Shown here one piece after another: positions 1 to 11,080 of a DNA stretch of 64,000 nucleotides. This stretch comes from Promicromonospora iranensis. Lineage in GTDB: Bacteria > Actinomycetota > Actinomycetes > Actinomycetales > Cellulomonadaceae. Numbering within the stretch: the first letter of the stretch is position 1; each line of letters opens with the position of its first letter. The notes beneath the pieces were generated by a model that was not told where the DNA came from, did not search any database, and worked only from the letters and a program-made list of their open reading frames with translations. Made by a program: the position numbers and the translations under genes. The stretch lies in assembly GCF_028994805.1 (NCBI RefSeq), contig NZ_JAJQQP010000004.1:124001-188000 (forward strand), written 5' to 3'.

Positions 1-504
1 GCCGTCGGTCCCGCCCAGGAAGGCGTCCCGGAGGCTCTCCGGCTCCTTGGTGAGCTGGTGCATGTCGACGATGTGCGCCAGGGAGCGCAGCCGGTGCAGC
101 TTGGCCAGCAGCTCCGAGCGCTGGACACGCTCCGGGAACGAGTGCAGCAGCACCACGGCGATGGCCACGAACACGATGTCGTTCACCGCGCTCTCGATGA
201 GCGGTAGCCAGTCGAGGCCGTTGTCCGGGGCATCGGTGAACGCGGACTCGATCGCGAAGCCGAACGCGACCAGCGCGACCAGCACCACGATCCCGATCAC
301 CGTGCGGGACCCGGCGCGGACGAGCCGGCTGCGCCGACGAGAGTCCTCCGAGGTGTCCGCCACCTGCTCGGTCAGGGCGACGAGCTCCTGCGCGACACGG
401 TGGATGCCCCGCTCAGGGAACCGCGCGCCGATGCGGTCGCACAGGCGGCGAGCTGTCTCGATGACAGGGACGGGCTCGAGCTTCTCCAGCGTTCTGGCGG
501 ACAC
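1..504 (-). CDS. Membrane protein of unknown function (3' part outside window)
   Basis: The reading frame runs from a GTG at 504 off the left edge, so only the first 168 residues are visible. The start is supported by a TACGCT -10 box (complement of 511-516) ending 6 nt upstream, which suggests a leaderless mRNA. The N-terminal half is charged and probably helical. Two hydrophobic segments follow: one containing VIGIVVLVALVAFGFAI and one containing IVFVAIAVVLLHSF. After the second segment comes a basic region with SELLAKLHRLRSLAHIVDMH. I do not recognise a family. The gene lies downstream of tsaD on the same strand but has its own promoter. Confidence 0.7.
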   Translation of the reverse strand, partial: MSARTLEKLEPVPVIETARRLCDRIGARFPERGIHRVAQELVALTEQVADTSEDSRRRSRLVRAGSRTVIGIVVLVALVAFGFAIESAFTDAPDNGLDWLPLIESAVNDIVFVAIAVVLLHSFPERVQRSELLAKLHRLRSLAHIVDMHQLTKEPESLRDAFLGGTDG

Positions 505-516
505 GGACGCAGCGTA

Positions 517-559
517 GAGCCATCGGCGGGCCGCGCGGGGGCATTTCAGCCGATGGCTC
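517..559. terminator. Hairpin downstream of tsaD
   Basis: An 11-bp perfect inverted repeat (GAGCCATCGGC at 517-527, its complement at 549-559) with a 21-nt loop lies between the tsaD stop (591) and the promoter of the next gene on the same strand. It probably ends tsaD transcription. No U-tract follows, as is usual in high-GC actinobacteria. Confidence 0.5.
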
Positions 560-590
560 GCGGCGGGCCGGTCAGCCGCCCGTCGCCGGG

Positions 591-1634
591 TCAGACGGTG
601 ATGGTCGTGAGTGGCATCGACGAGTCCACGGGGATGTCCAGGCTGCTCGGGGCGACCCCGGCGCGCACGACGGCGGAACCCAGCGCCGCGATCATCGCGC
701 CGTTGTCGGTGCAGTAGCGGATCGGCGGGATGCGCAGGTCGATCCCGGCCTCGGCGCAGCGCTTGGCCGCCATCTCCCGCAGCTGGCTGTTGGCCGAGAA
801 CCCGCCACCGATCACCAGCGTGTCCACACCGTGCTTGTGGCAGGCGGCGATGGTCTTGGCGGTCAGCACGTCGGCGACCGCCTCGGCGAACGAGGCGGCG
901 ACGTCGTTCACGGGGATGGCCTGCCCGGCGTCGGTGCGCGCCTCGACCCAGCGGGCGACCGCCGTCTTGAGGCCGGAGAACGAGAAGTCGTAGGCGTGCT
1001 TCGCCTGGTCCTTCGCGGCGGTGAGGCCACGGGGGAAGCGGATGGCCGTGGGGTCGCCCTCGCGTGCGAGCCGGTCGATGTGCGGGCCGCCGGGGTAGGG
1101 CAGCCCGAGCAGGCGGCCGACCTTGTCGAAGGCCTCGCCGGCGGCGTCGTCCAGGGTGGAGCCGAGCTCCGTGACGTTCGTGGCGATGTCGTCCACCATG
1201 AGCAGCGAGCTGTGGCCACCGCTGACGACGAGCGCCATCGCACGCTCCGGCAGCGGCCCGTCCACGAGCTGGTCCACGCACGCGTGCCCGATGACGTGGT
1301 TCACGCCGTACAGCGGCTTGTTGAGGCCGATCGAGAGGGCCTTCGCGGCGGACGCACCGATGGTGAGCGGTCCCACGAGGCCGGGGCCCGCGGTGACGGC
1401 GACCGCGTCGATCTCGGACAGGTCGACGTCGGCGTCACCGAGCGCCTTCTGGATGGTGGGGATCATCGCCTCGAGGTGGGCCCGGCTGGCGACCTCGGGA
1501 ATGATCCCGCCGTAGCGGGCGTGCTCTTCCATCGAGCTGGCGACGGCGTCGACCAGCAGCTCGTTTCCGCGCACCAGAGCGACACCGGTCTCGTCGCAGG
1601 AGGTCTCGATGCCGAGGACCAGGGGTTCTGCCAT
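591..1634 (-). CDS. tsaD: tRNA N6-adenosine threonylcarbamoyltransferase TsaD
   Basis: TsaD transfers the threonylcarbamoyl group to A37 of ANN-decoding tRNAs, working with TsaB/TsaE in the cytoplasm. The 347-residue product has the usual length and shows the family N-terminus [17 protein letters not shown], the metal-binding HVIGHAC motif (two His spaced as HxxxH), the [12 protein letters not shown] phosphate loop and a late [11 protein letters not shown] motif. The frame stays open far upstream, but ATG 1634 is the right start: homology begins there and a TAGGCT -10 box (complement of 1642-1647) ends 7 nt before it, so the mRNA is probably leaderless. It is divergent from the nitroreductase gene at 1746. 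The tsaD-groES-whiB-guaB neighbourhood is conserved in actinobacteria. Confidence 0.97.
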   Translation of the reverse strand: MAEPLVLGIETSCDETGVALVRGNELLVDAVASSMEEHARYGGIIPEVASRAHLEAMIPTIQKALGDADVDLSEIDAVAVTAGPGLVGPLTIGASAAKALSIGLNKPLYGVNHVIGHACVDQLVDGPLPERAMALVVSGGHSSLLMVDDIATNVTELGSTLDDAAGEAFDKVGRLLGLPYPGGPHIDRLAREGDPTAIRFPRGLTAAKDQAKHAYDFSFSGLKTAVARWVEARTDAGQAIPVNDVAASFAEAVADVLTAKTIAACHKHGVDTLVIGGGFSANSQLREMAAKRCAEAGIDLRIPPIRYCTDNGAMIAALGSAVVRAGVAPSSLDIPVDSSMPLTTITV

Positions 1635-1697
1635 GTGCTCCAGCCTAATTGGTCGCGGTGGTTCAGTGGTGTGCCACCGCGTCGTGTGTCCGGGTTC

Positions 1698-1717
1698 ATA
1701 GTTGAATTCGGAACTAT
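1698..1717. promoter_or_regulatory. Operator-like palindrome before the nitroreductase gene
   Basis: ATAGTT (1698-1703) and AACTAT (1712-1717) form a 6+6 bp inverted repeat around GAATTCGG, in the 111-nt gap between divergent tsaD and the nitroreductase gene. It is AT-rich against a high-GC background and resembles MarR/HxlR/TetR-type sites by shape. No regulator gene is adjacent, so the binder is unknown. Confidence 0.4.
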
Positions 1718-1745
1718 CGCTGGGGGCAACCTTGTTGGCACCGGC

Positions 1746-2360
1746 ATGACCGAGACTCTTGAAGCTCCGGGCCTCGCCATCGACGACGCGACCGCCGACC
1801 GCCTGTTCCGCACGGCGCGCACCGTGACGACGTTCGCCGGGTCCGACGTGACCGACGAGCAGCTCGCCGCCGTCTACGACCTCATCAAGTGGGGCCCCAC
1901 CTCGATGAACGTCAGCCCGCTCCGGGTGCTGGTCGTCCGCACGCCGGAGGCGCGGGAGCGCCTCGTCGCGAACATGCCCGAGGGCAACCGGGAACGCGTG
2001 GCGAACGCGCCCGTCAGCCTCGTGCTCGCGTACGACCCCGAGTTCCACGAGCGCCTCGACGTGCTGGTCCCGCACCTGCCGGGCGCCCGCGAGATGTTCG
2101 CGGCCGACGACGAGGCCCGGGCCTCCGCCGCGCGGACCAACGCGCTGCTGCAGGCCGGCTACCTGATCGTGGGCCTGCGCGCCGCGGGCCTGTCCGCCGG
2201 GCCGATGCACGGCATCTACGACGGGATCGACGCGGAGTTCTTCACCGAGAGCGGCTGGAAGGGCTTCCTCGTCGTCAACGTCGGCTCCGCCGAGGGTGCC
2301 GAGACGAGCCGGCCCCGCGCTCCACGCCTCGAGTTCGACGAGGTCTCGCAGGTCGTCTGA
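1746..2360 (+). CDS. Nitroreductase-family FMN oxidoreductase, RutE/HadB-like
   Basis: This 204-residue protein matches the malonic semialdehyde reductase/RutE branch of the nitroreductase family, which binds FMN and uses NAD(P)H to reduce aldehydes or quinone/nitro substrates. Visible family features are the early [15 protein letters not shown] segment, the [21 protein letters not shown]-binding stretch and the late [13 protein letters not shown] motif. The ATG at 1746 was chosen because homology begins there; no Shine-Dalgarno or correctly spaced -10 box is obvious. No pyrimidine-degradation (rut) genes are nearby, so the true substrate is open. The ATAGTT/AACTAT palindrome upstream may control it. 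It converges on the YbdK-type ligase gene. Confidence 0.85.
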   Translation: MTETLEAPGLAIDDATADRLFRTARTVTTFAGSDVTDEQLAAVYDLIKWGPTSMNVSPLRVLVVRTPEARERLVANMPEGNRERVANAPVSLVLAYDPEFHERLDVLVPHLPGAREMFAADDEARASAARTNALLQAGYLIVGLRAAGLSAGPMHGIYDGIDAEFFTESGWKGFLVVNVGSAEGAETSRPRAPRLEFDEVSQVV

Positions 2361-2377
2361 ACTCTTCGCTCCCGATA

Positions 2378-2419
2378 GTCGAGCTGGTCGAGACCTGGTG
2401 GGGTCTCGACCAGCTCGAC
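2378..2419. repeat. GTCGAG-family hairpin, convergent terminator
   Basis: An 18-bp perfect inverted repeat (2378-2395 with 2402-2419) with a 6-nt loop sits between the convergent ends of the nitroreductase (2360) and ligase (2451) genes. The stem holds GTCGAGACC/GGTCTCGAC, also found in the hairpin at 9021-9065. It is probably a bidirectional terminator. Confidence 0.65.
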
Positions 2420-2450
2420 CACCGGTTTCTTCCCACCAACGGTGAGCCGG

Positions 2451-3626
2451 TCAGACGGGTAGCGGGTGGCCCGCCCGCATCTCCGCCACCATCGCGCGCA
2501 CGACCGGCACCAGGTCGCCGTCGTGCGCCGCGGCCACTGCCTGCTGCCGCTGGTACGAGGCGCCCGTGCGGATGATCTCCCGGACACCGGCAAGCTCCGC
2601 CGTGCAGCCGAGCCGGTGCGCGACCGGCTCCAGCTCGACGAGCAGCTTGCCGATGGCGTCGACGACCGGCCCCTGGTTGCCGTCGGCGTCGAGGATCACC
2701 GTGGCGTCGAGGCCGTAGCGGGCCGAGCGGAACTTGTTCTCCTGCACGAACCACGACGGCAGGACCGGCAGGGTCCGGCCCTGGTCCAGCTGGGTCGACA
2801 GGTGCTCCACGAGGCAGTGCACCAGCGCGGCCAGCACGAGGGCCTCGGACAGGTTGGTCGGGCCGTCGCAGACCCGCACCTCGAGCGTGCCGAACTTCGG
2901 TGAGGGCCGCACGTCCCAGTGGACCTCGTTGAACGCCTCGACCGCGCCGACGTGCAGCATGTCGCCCGCGTACGACTCGAGCTCCTGCCAGGTCTCGAAC
3001 GGGACGGGCAGCCCCGAGCTGGGGATCTGCTGGAACAGCAGCGACCGGTTGGACGCGTATCCCGTGTGCTGGCCGGCCCAGTACGGCGACCCGGCCGACA
3101 GCGCCTGCAGGTGCGGGAAATAGGTGAGCATCGCGCGCATCAGCGGGAGCGCCTTGTCGCGGTGCTCGATCCCGACGTGGACGTGCAGTCCCCAGATGAT
3201 CAGCTGAGCGCCCCACACACCCGTGCGCTCCATGATGCGGGCGTAGCGATCCTTCTCGCCGACCTGCTGATCGGCGGCCCGCGCGAACGGGTGCGTGCCG
3301 CCACCCATCAGGTCGAGCCCCAGCGGGTCGGTCACCGCCCGCACGCGGTCGAGGGTGCGCGTGAGGTCCGTCCCGGCGTCCGCCACGGTGCGGCAGACGC
3401 CGGTCACCAGCTCGACCGTGTTCTTCATGAACTCGCCGGCCACGTGCGGCGCGTAGATCGCGGCGCCCTCCGGTGGTCCGACGGCGTCGCGCGCGAGGGC
3501 TTCGAGGACCTCCGGCGCGGACTGGGAGAGGTCTGCGGTGTCGGACCGGACCAACCCGATCTCCCACTCCAGGCCCACGGTCGAGCGTGGGGATTCGCCG
3601 AAGCCGAGCCGGGCCGGCGAGCTCAT
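2451..3626 (-). CDS. Carboxylate-amine ligase, YbdK/GCS2 family
   Basis: The 391-residue product belongs to the glutamate-cysteine ligase family 2 (YbdK). Members form gamma-glutamyl amide bonds with ATP; E. coli YbdK has weak glutamate-cysteine ligase activity. Visible features are the N-terminal VGLEWEIGLV motif, EFMKNTVELVTG, the LHVHVGI core strand and FGTLEVRVCDGPTNL. Actinobacteria often make mycothiol rather than glutathione, so a role in another small-molecule ligation is possible. Its ATG overlaps the stop of the upstream methyltransferase gene in an ATGA arrangement (3623-3626), which implies translational coupling. A GTCGAG hairpin follows the stop. Confidence 0.88.
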   Translation of the reverse strand: MSSPARLGFGESPRSTVGLEWEIGLVRSDTADLSQSAPEVLEALARDAVGPPEGAAIYAPHVAGEFMKNTVELVTGVCRTVADAGTDLTRTLDRVRAVTDPLGLDLMGGGTHPFARAADQQVGEKDRYARIMERTGVWGAQLIIWGLHVHVGIEHRDKALPLMRAMLTYFPHLQALSAGSPYWAGQHTGYASNRSLLFQQIPSSGLPVPFETWQELESYAGDMLHVGAVEAFNEVHWDVRPSPKFGTLEVRVCDGPTNLSEALVLAALVHCLVEHLSTQLDQGRTLPVLPSWFVQENKFRSARYGLDATVILDADGNQGPVVDAIGKLLVELEPVAHRLGCTAELAGVREIIRTGASYQRQQAVAAAHDGDLVPVVRAMVAEMRAGHPLPV

Positions 3627-4891
3627 ACGGGTCCCAGTGGTTCGACGAGAAGCACCTGTTGGTTGCCTGCCACACGTGTGAGCACGATCGTCGCCTCCTC
3701 GGTCCCGGTGAGCACGAGCTGCTTACGAAGTTGTTCAGGCACCACGGCGGTGCCGCGCTTCTTGATCGTGATGCGTCCGACGTTCCGGTCACGCAGGTAT
3801 GCCTTGAGCCGCTTCAGGCCGAACGGCATGGTGTCGAGAACCCGATAGCCGGTGGCGATCGGCGCCCGGGCGCCGACCGAGTCGGCGGGCCTGGCCGGCG
3901 GCAGGTCGGCCGGGCTGTCCGTGGTGACGTAGGCGATGGTCGGGTCGACGAGGCGTCCACCCAGCTCGGCGGCAGCCTGGCCGACGAGCCCGGCGCGGAT
4001 GACCGCCCCGTCGGGCTCGTAGAGGTACTGGCCGACGTCGCCGACGTCCGGCACGACGTCATCGCCCCGCACGGTGCGGCTCAGGGTGTGCTCCTTGCCG
4101 TCGCCGTCGGTGAACGTGCGCAGCACGAGCGCCGACCGCCCCGGACCGTCCGGGGCGAGCGGGCCGAACCAGAGCCCTGCCTCGACCACGTCGCCGTTGA
4201 CCGAGACCCACTGCGTCTCGGCGTCGTCGGGCAGTCCGTCGTGCGGAATGCCCGGGCCGACCTTGATGCCCACCGCGGGCACGGTCTCGCGTAGTGCCCA
4301 GACGGAGTCGAGCGAGGGCTCGTAGGCGCGCGGGTCGAAGATTCGGCGGCTCCGTGCGCCCGATCCGCCACTGACCCGGCGGGCCGGGTCAGCGTAGACG
4401 CCCTCGATGCCCTCGGCGCGCAGGTCGAGGGAGAGGCCGTCGGCGTGCCGCACGTCCGCCTCGGGGAAGTGGCGCAGGTTCCACTGCGCGATGGCGGCGG
4501 TGCACTCGTCCAGGTCGGTGGCGACCACACGGAGGCCGGTCCCCGCGAACGCGAGCGAGTCGGCACCGATGCCGCAGGTGAGGTCGGCGAGCGCGGTGAT
4601 ACCCGCGTCGAGGTAGCGCCGGGCGTGCAGCGCCGCGACGAGGAGCCGGGTGGCCTGCTCCAGGCCGTCCGCGGTGAAGAGCATCCCGTCGGCGAAGTCG
4701 CCGAACTTGGCCCGAGCCTTGGCGCGCAGCCTGGACTGGGTCACCACCGCGGCCGCGAGGTCCGGTGCCACGCCCTTGGCCCGCAGGGTCGTCACGGTCT
4801 TCATCGCGTGTCGCTCGTCATAGGGCGGGAGGGCACCAAGCAGGGCCCAGCCGTCTGGGCTGAGCAGTTTGCTCAGAATCGCCGCATCCAT
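3623..4891 (-). CDS. SAM-dependent methyltransferase with THUMP-like domain
   Basis: The 422-residue protein has a class I SAM-binding core with motif I ADLTCGIGADSLAFAG and the acidic end VVATDLDE, followed by VYADPARRVSGG, which resembles the catalytic DPxR motif of RNA-modifying enzymes. The C-terminal part (about 330-422), with GYRVLDTMPFGLKRLKAYL and ITIKKRGTAV, fits the THUMP-like domain found in actinobacterial homologues, pointing to an RNA substrate. The ATG at 4891 was selected because the conserved N-terminus (LLSPDGWALLGALPPYDER) starts just after it. The gene is translationally coupled to the YbdK-type ligase and divergent from groES. The exact substrate is not known. Confidence 0.85.
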   Translation of the reverse strand: MDAAILSKLLSPDGWALLGALPPYDERHAMKTVTTLRAKGVAPDLAAAVVTQSRLRAKARAKFGDFADGMLFTADGLEQATRLLVAALHARRYLDAGITALADLTCGIGADSLAFAGTGLRVVATDLDECTAAIAQWNLRHFPEADVRHADGLSLDLRAEGIEGVYADPARRVSGGSGARSRRIFDPRAYEPSLDSVWALRETVPAVGIKVGPGIPHDGLPDDAETQWVSVNGDVVEAGLWFGPLAPDGPGRSALVLRTFTDGDGKEHTLSRTVRGDDVVPDVGDVGQYLYEPDGAVIRAGLVGQAAAELGGRLVDPTIAYVTTDSPADLPPARPADSVGARAPIATGYRVLDTMPFGLKRLKAYLRDRNVGRITIKKRGTAVVPEQLRKQLVLTGTEEATIVLTRVAGNQQVLLVEPLGPV

Positions 4892-5017
4892 GGGAAGATC
4901 TTTCCACGTTTGTCCTGGTCGTGACGAGCGGCGCGACGCAACCTTTTCGTCGAGATGGCGAGATTCCGGTGTGGCGACCGCGCGTCGGGCGCACGTGGTG
5001 TGAGCCACTCCACCCGA

Positions 5018-5044
5018 TTGGCACTCGCCTTGACCGAGTGCTAG
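5018..5044. promoter_or_regulatory. CIRCE operator (HrcA site)
   Basis: The sequence TTGGCACTC, nine spacer bases, then GAGTGCTAG matches the CIRCE consensus (TTAGCACTC-N9-GAGTGCTAA) at 16 of 18 arm positions. HrcA represses groES/groEL by binding it. The groES -35 hexamer lies inside the spacer, so bound HrcA would block RNA polymerase. Confidence 0.93.
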
Positions 5045-5058
5045 CGCCGACCTAGATT
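5030..5058 (+). promoter_or_regulatory. groES promoter
   Basis: TTGACC (5030-5035) and TAGATT (5053-5058) are separated by exactly 17 bp and look like a strong housekeeping-sigma promoter. The -35 box overlaps the CIRCE spacer. Transcription would start near 5065, leaving an untranslated leader of about 160 nt before groES. Confidence 0.8.
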
Positions 5059-5224
5059 TGGGGTTGTTCACCGCCGCGGGATCCCGGTTCACGGGCCCGT
5101 GGGGGAGAACCCAGACGTTCGTGCCCGCCGGCACCCGCGACGACGGCGGACCGTCGAACGTTCGAGCCACTCAGTCCATCACGCAGCTGATCTCTCGATC
5201 CGCTCACGAAAGAGGAGGTCCGAC

Positions 5225-5521
5225 GTGTCGGTCCCCATCAAGCCGCTCGAGGACCGGATCGTCGTCAAGGCTCTCGAAGCCGAGACCACGACCGCTTCCG
5301 GCCTGGTCATCCCGGACACCGCCAAGGAGAAGCCCCAGGAGGGCGAGGTCCTGGCCGTTGGCCAGGGCCGTATCGACGACAACGGCAACCGTGTGCCGCT
5401 CGACGTCGCCGTCGGTGACAAGGTGATCTACTCCAAGTACGGCGGCACCGAGGTCAAGTACGCGGGTGAGGAGTACCTGGTGCTCTCGGCCCGCGACGTC
5501 CTCGCCGTGGTCGTGAGCTGA
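5225..5521 (+). CDS. groES: Co-chaperonin GroES (Hsp10)
   Basis: GroES caps the GroEL folding chamber. The 98-residue product has standard length, beginning [21 protein letters not shown] and including the mobile loop around [17 protein letters not shown] and the [23 protein letters not shown] core. The GTG at 5225 is fixed by a strong GAGGAGG ribosome site at 5212-5218. Control by HrcA is expected from the CIRCE element upstream. No groEL follows: a terminator and then the oppositely oriented whiB gene come next, so groES is monocistronic and its partner must lie elsewhere. Confidence 0.97.
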   Translation: MSVPIKPLEDRIVVKALEAETTTASGLVIPDTAKEKPQEGEVLAVGQGRIDDNGNRVPLDVAVGDKVIYSKYGGTEVKYAGEEYLVLSARDVLAVVVS

Positions 5522-5545
5522 CTCCAGCCCACGCCAGCTAGAAGA

Positions 5546-5579
5546 CGAAGGCCCCGCACCTCTCGGTGCGGGGCCTTCG
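5546..5579 (+). terminator. groES terminator
   Basis: A 15-bp perfect GC-rich stem (5546-5560 with 5565-5579) with a TCTC loop begins 25 nt after the groES stop. It is a typical intrinsic-type hairpin without a long U-tract. Confidence 0.8.
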
Positions 5580-5617
5580 CCTTGCCCGACGCTCTTGCCG
5601 AGCGCAGCCTTGCCCGC

Positions 5618-5689
5618 CGAAGTAGTCGTCTCGCGAAGTAGTCCTGCAGCGGCAGCGCTGCGTGACTACTTCGCCAGACGACTACTTCG
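5618..5689. repeat. Long nested inverted repeat between groES and whiB
   Basis: Outer arms of 14 bp (5618-5631 with 5676-5689) and inner arms of 11 bp (5633-5643 with 5664-5674) form a near-continuous stem. Each arm contains GAAGTAGTC twice as a direct repeat, and the centre (CTGCAGCGGCAGCGCTGC) can pair as well. It lies in the convergent groES/whiB gap, after the ordinary groES terminator, and could terminate whiB transcription. Confidence 0.6.
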
Positions 5690-5719
5690 CCACGACGAGT
5701 GGTTCAGGTGCTGCGTGGT

Positions 5720-6007
5720 TCAGGCGGAGACGGACTTGCCGGCGAGGATGGCCGACCGCTCGTCCTCGCTGAGTCCGCCCCACACTCCGTACGGCTCGCG
5801 CACGCGGAGCGACTGCTCGCGGCACTGCATCATCACGGGGCAGGAGCGGCAGATCGCCTTGGCGGCCTCAGCACGCCTGCGGCGCGTCGACCCTCGCTCG
5901 CCCTCGGGGTGGAAGAACAGGGTGTCGTCCGCGTCGCGGCACGACCCCTGGTACTGCCATTCCCACAGTTCCATCACCGGACCGGGAAGCCTCGAGATCT
6001 CCGTCAT
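5720..6007 (-). CDS. WhiB-family iron-sulfur regulator, WhiB3/WhiD type
   Basis: WhiB-like proteins bind a 4Fe-4S cluster and act with the principal sigma factor to control development, redox and lipid genes. The 95-residue product carries the four ligands C23, C53, C56 and C62 (C-x29-C-x2-C-x5-C), the GVWGG turn and a short basic C-terminus. The segments LPGP..LW.WQ..G.C and FFHPEGERG are close to what I recall of M. tuberculosis WhiB3, which also lies between groES/groEL and guaB2, so it is probably the WhiB3/WhiD orthologue. The start at 6007 is set by a TAGGTT box ending 7 nt upstream (leaderless). The longer upstream frame has no such support. Confidence 0.92.
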   Translation of the reverse strand: MTEISRLPGPVMELWEWQYQGSCRDADDTLFFHPEGERGSTRRRRAEAAKAICRSCPVMMQCREQSLRVREPYGVWGGLSEDERSAILAGKSVSA

Positions 6008-6014
6008 GGCGAAC

Positions 6015-6043
6015 AACCTACAAGTTGTGCAGAAGTTGTTCAA
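6015..6043 (-). promoter_or_regulatory. whiB promoter
   Basis: On the minus strand TTGAAC (complement of 6038-6043) and TAGGTT (complement of 6015-6020) are 17 bp apart. The ATG at 6007 follows the -10 box by 7 nt, so the first transcribed base is probably the A of the start codon. Confidence 0.75.
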
Positions 6044-6197
6044 GGGGCAGTTTTTCAGCAACTGGCCTGAATCGGGTCAGGGGAACCGCGCCAGGGCTGA
6101 CCGGGTTTGTTCCGATCTCAACCGGATTACACCGAGATCGGCGGCACGCCGGGTTTCGCAGTGGCGCGGAGAGGCCTAGGTCGGCAGAATCGAGACC

Positions 6198-7412
6198 ATG
6201 ACATCTTCGCGGCCTGCCCAGAGCTCGGGCGGGTCACGTGCGTCCAGCCCCGGACTGGCCGTCGCCGCCGTAGCGAGACGCCTCGGGGTTGCGCCGGCGA
6301 CCCTCCGTACGTGGGACCGCCGGTACGGGCTCGGCCCGTCGGGTCGTACCGCCGGATCGCACCGCCGCTACACGCCGGACGACGTGGCCCGACTCCTCGT
6401 GATGCGCCGCCTCACGCTCGAGGGCGTCGCGCCGGTGGACGCCGCGCGGGCCGCGGTCGAGGCGGGGGAGGCAGAGCTCGAGGCGGCCACCCGGACCGCG
6501 CCCGCGCTGCCTGCCGTCGAGGTGGAGGCTGACTCGGAGGGCGCGGGGCCGGAGTTCGCCGAGACGTTCCTCGGCACGGTCGAGGCACCCACCGAGCCCG
6601 GTGCCGAGGACCCGCCGGGTGGCAAGGACGGGGAGGAGCCGAAGGAGGAGCCTCGTGGACGGGCGCGCCTGCGGGCGCTCCCCGGCGGGGCGACGGGTGG
6701 TGACGCACCTGCCGCAGCCGGGCCGCGGGCCGCCTCGGGCGCGGCCCCCGCGCCGACGTCGGGCCGGGTGTCCGCCCTGGTGGACGCCGCTCTGGCCTAC
6801 AGCAGGACCGCGTGCGACAACCTGCTCGCGCTGGGCCCCGAGGGAGATCCCGCGACGTGGTGGACCGATCTGGTCGAACCCGCCTGGCTGCGTCTCTCCG
6901 AGCGCACCGTCCTCGCGGGACCGGGCGAGATGCCCGAGGTGGTGCTCGCGACCGCCGCGCTGCGCGCGCTGCGTCACTACACCGAGGAGTTCGAGCGGGT
7001 GATGGTCGAGGCGGGCGGCCCGCCGGCCAACCACCCGAGCCGGATGCGCAAGATCGTCCTCGTGTTCGCCGCGCCCGACGAGGTGGTGCCGCTGTCGGCG
7101 CACGCCCTCGCCGCGGCGCTGGCCGCGCAGGGTTCGATGGCGCGGATCGTCACGGGTCCCGCGAGCACGCACCGCTCGGTCGAGCTGGTGACCATGGTCC
7201 GGCCGACGGCCGTGGTCCTGGCCACCACCCAGAACAAGCCGGACCTCGACGTCGTGCACGCGGTGAACGAGGCCTATCCGGAACTGCCGATCTTCGTGGG
7301 CCTGCGGGCCGACGCCGCGGCGACCGACCTGCCGTTCGGCCCGACCGTGCAGCGCGTGCGCTCGTTCACAGGGCTGTTGCACGAGGTGCTCGCGGTCATC
7401 AAGGCGAGGTGA
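6198..7412 (+). CDS. MerR-family regulator with degenerate B12-binding-like C-terminus
   Basis: The 404-residue protein has a MerR helix-turn-helix at about residues 20-90 (VAAVARRLGVAPATLRTWDRRYGL, then SHRRYTPDDVARLL), matching the MerR group that includes CarH/LitR. A long acidic, low-complexity linker rich in Glu, Ala and Pro (about 90-190) follows. The C-terminal part has the helical bundle and Rossmann-like layout of the cobalamin-binding module (KIVLVFAAPDEVVPLSAHALAAAL ... ELVTMVRPTAVVLATTQ). I do not see the DxHxxG histidine that ligates cobalamin, so it probably does not bind B12 in the usual base-off way. It lies between divergent whiB and co-directional guaB. Its target genes are unknown. 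Confidence 0.8.
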   Translation: MTSSRPAQSSGGSRASSPGLAVAAVARRLGVAPATLRTWDRRYGLGPSGRTAGSHRRYTPDDVARLLVMRRLTLEGVAPVDAARAAVEAGEAELEAATRTAPALPAVEVEADSEGAGPEFAETFLGTVEAPTEPGAEDPPGGKDGEEPKEEPRGRARLRALPGGATGGDAPAAAGPRAASGAAPAPTSGRVSALVDAALAYSRTACDNLLALGPEGDPATWWTDLVEPAWLRLSERTVLAGPGEMPEVVLATAALRALRHYTEEFERVMVEAGGPPANHPSRMRKIVLVFAAPDEVVPLSAHALAAALAAQGSMARIVTGPASTHRSVELVTMVRPTAVVLATTQNKPDLDVVHAVNEAYPELPIFVGLRADAAATDLPFGPTVQRVRSFTGLLHEVLAVIKAR

Positions 7413-7467
7413 CGCACGCCTCGGGCCGGCCGGCCCGCCCGCCCAGGATCTGTTGCGGTGCGGGCCG

Positions 7468-8994
<1,527 letters not shown>

Positions 8995-9020
8995 GTCCCG
9001 CGTCGGCCGAGGCCGTCCCC

Positions 9021-9065
9021 GTGGGCCGAGCCCGTCGAGACCAGGTCTCGACGGGCTCGACCCAC
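9021..9065. repeat. GTCGAG-family hairpin between guaB and the oxidase gene
   Basis: Arms 9021-9042 and 9044-9065 pair at 21 of 22 positions with a single-base loop. The inner stem GTCGAGACC/GGTCTCGAC is identical to that of 2378-2419. It lies between convergent 3' ends (guaB 8994, oxidase 9116) and probably ends both transcripts. A partial copy (GGTGGGGCTCGACC) follows directly. Confidence 0.65.
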
Positions 9066-9115
9066 GGTGGGGCTCGACCAACGGTTGAACAAGTTCGGCT
9101 GGTCCGGTCCGGGCG

Positions 9116-11080
<1,965 letters not shown>

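Noticed and set aside
1635-2210. N-terminal extension of tsaD by 192 codons
   Set aside because: The extension is antisense to the nitroreductase gene, shows no family similarity, and the leaderless -10 box sits directly before ATG 1634.
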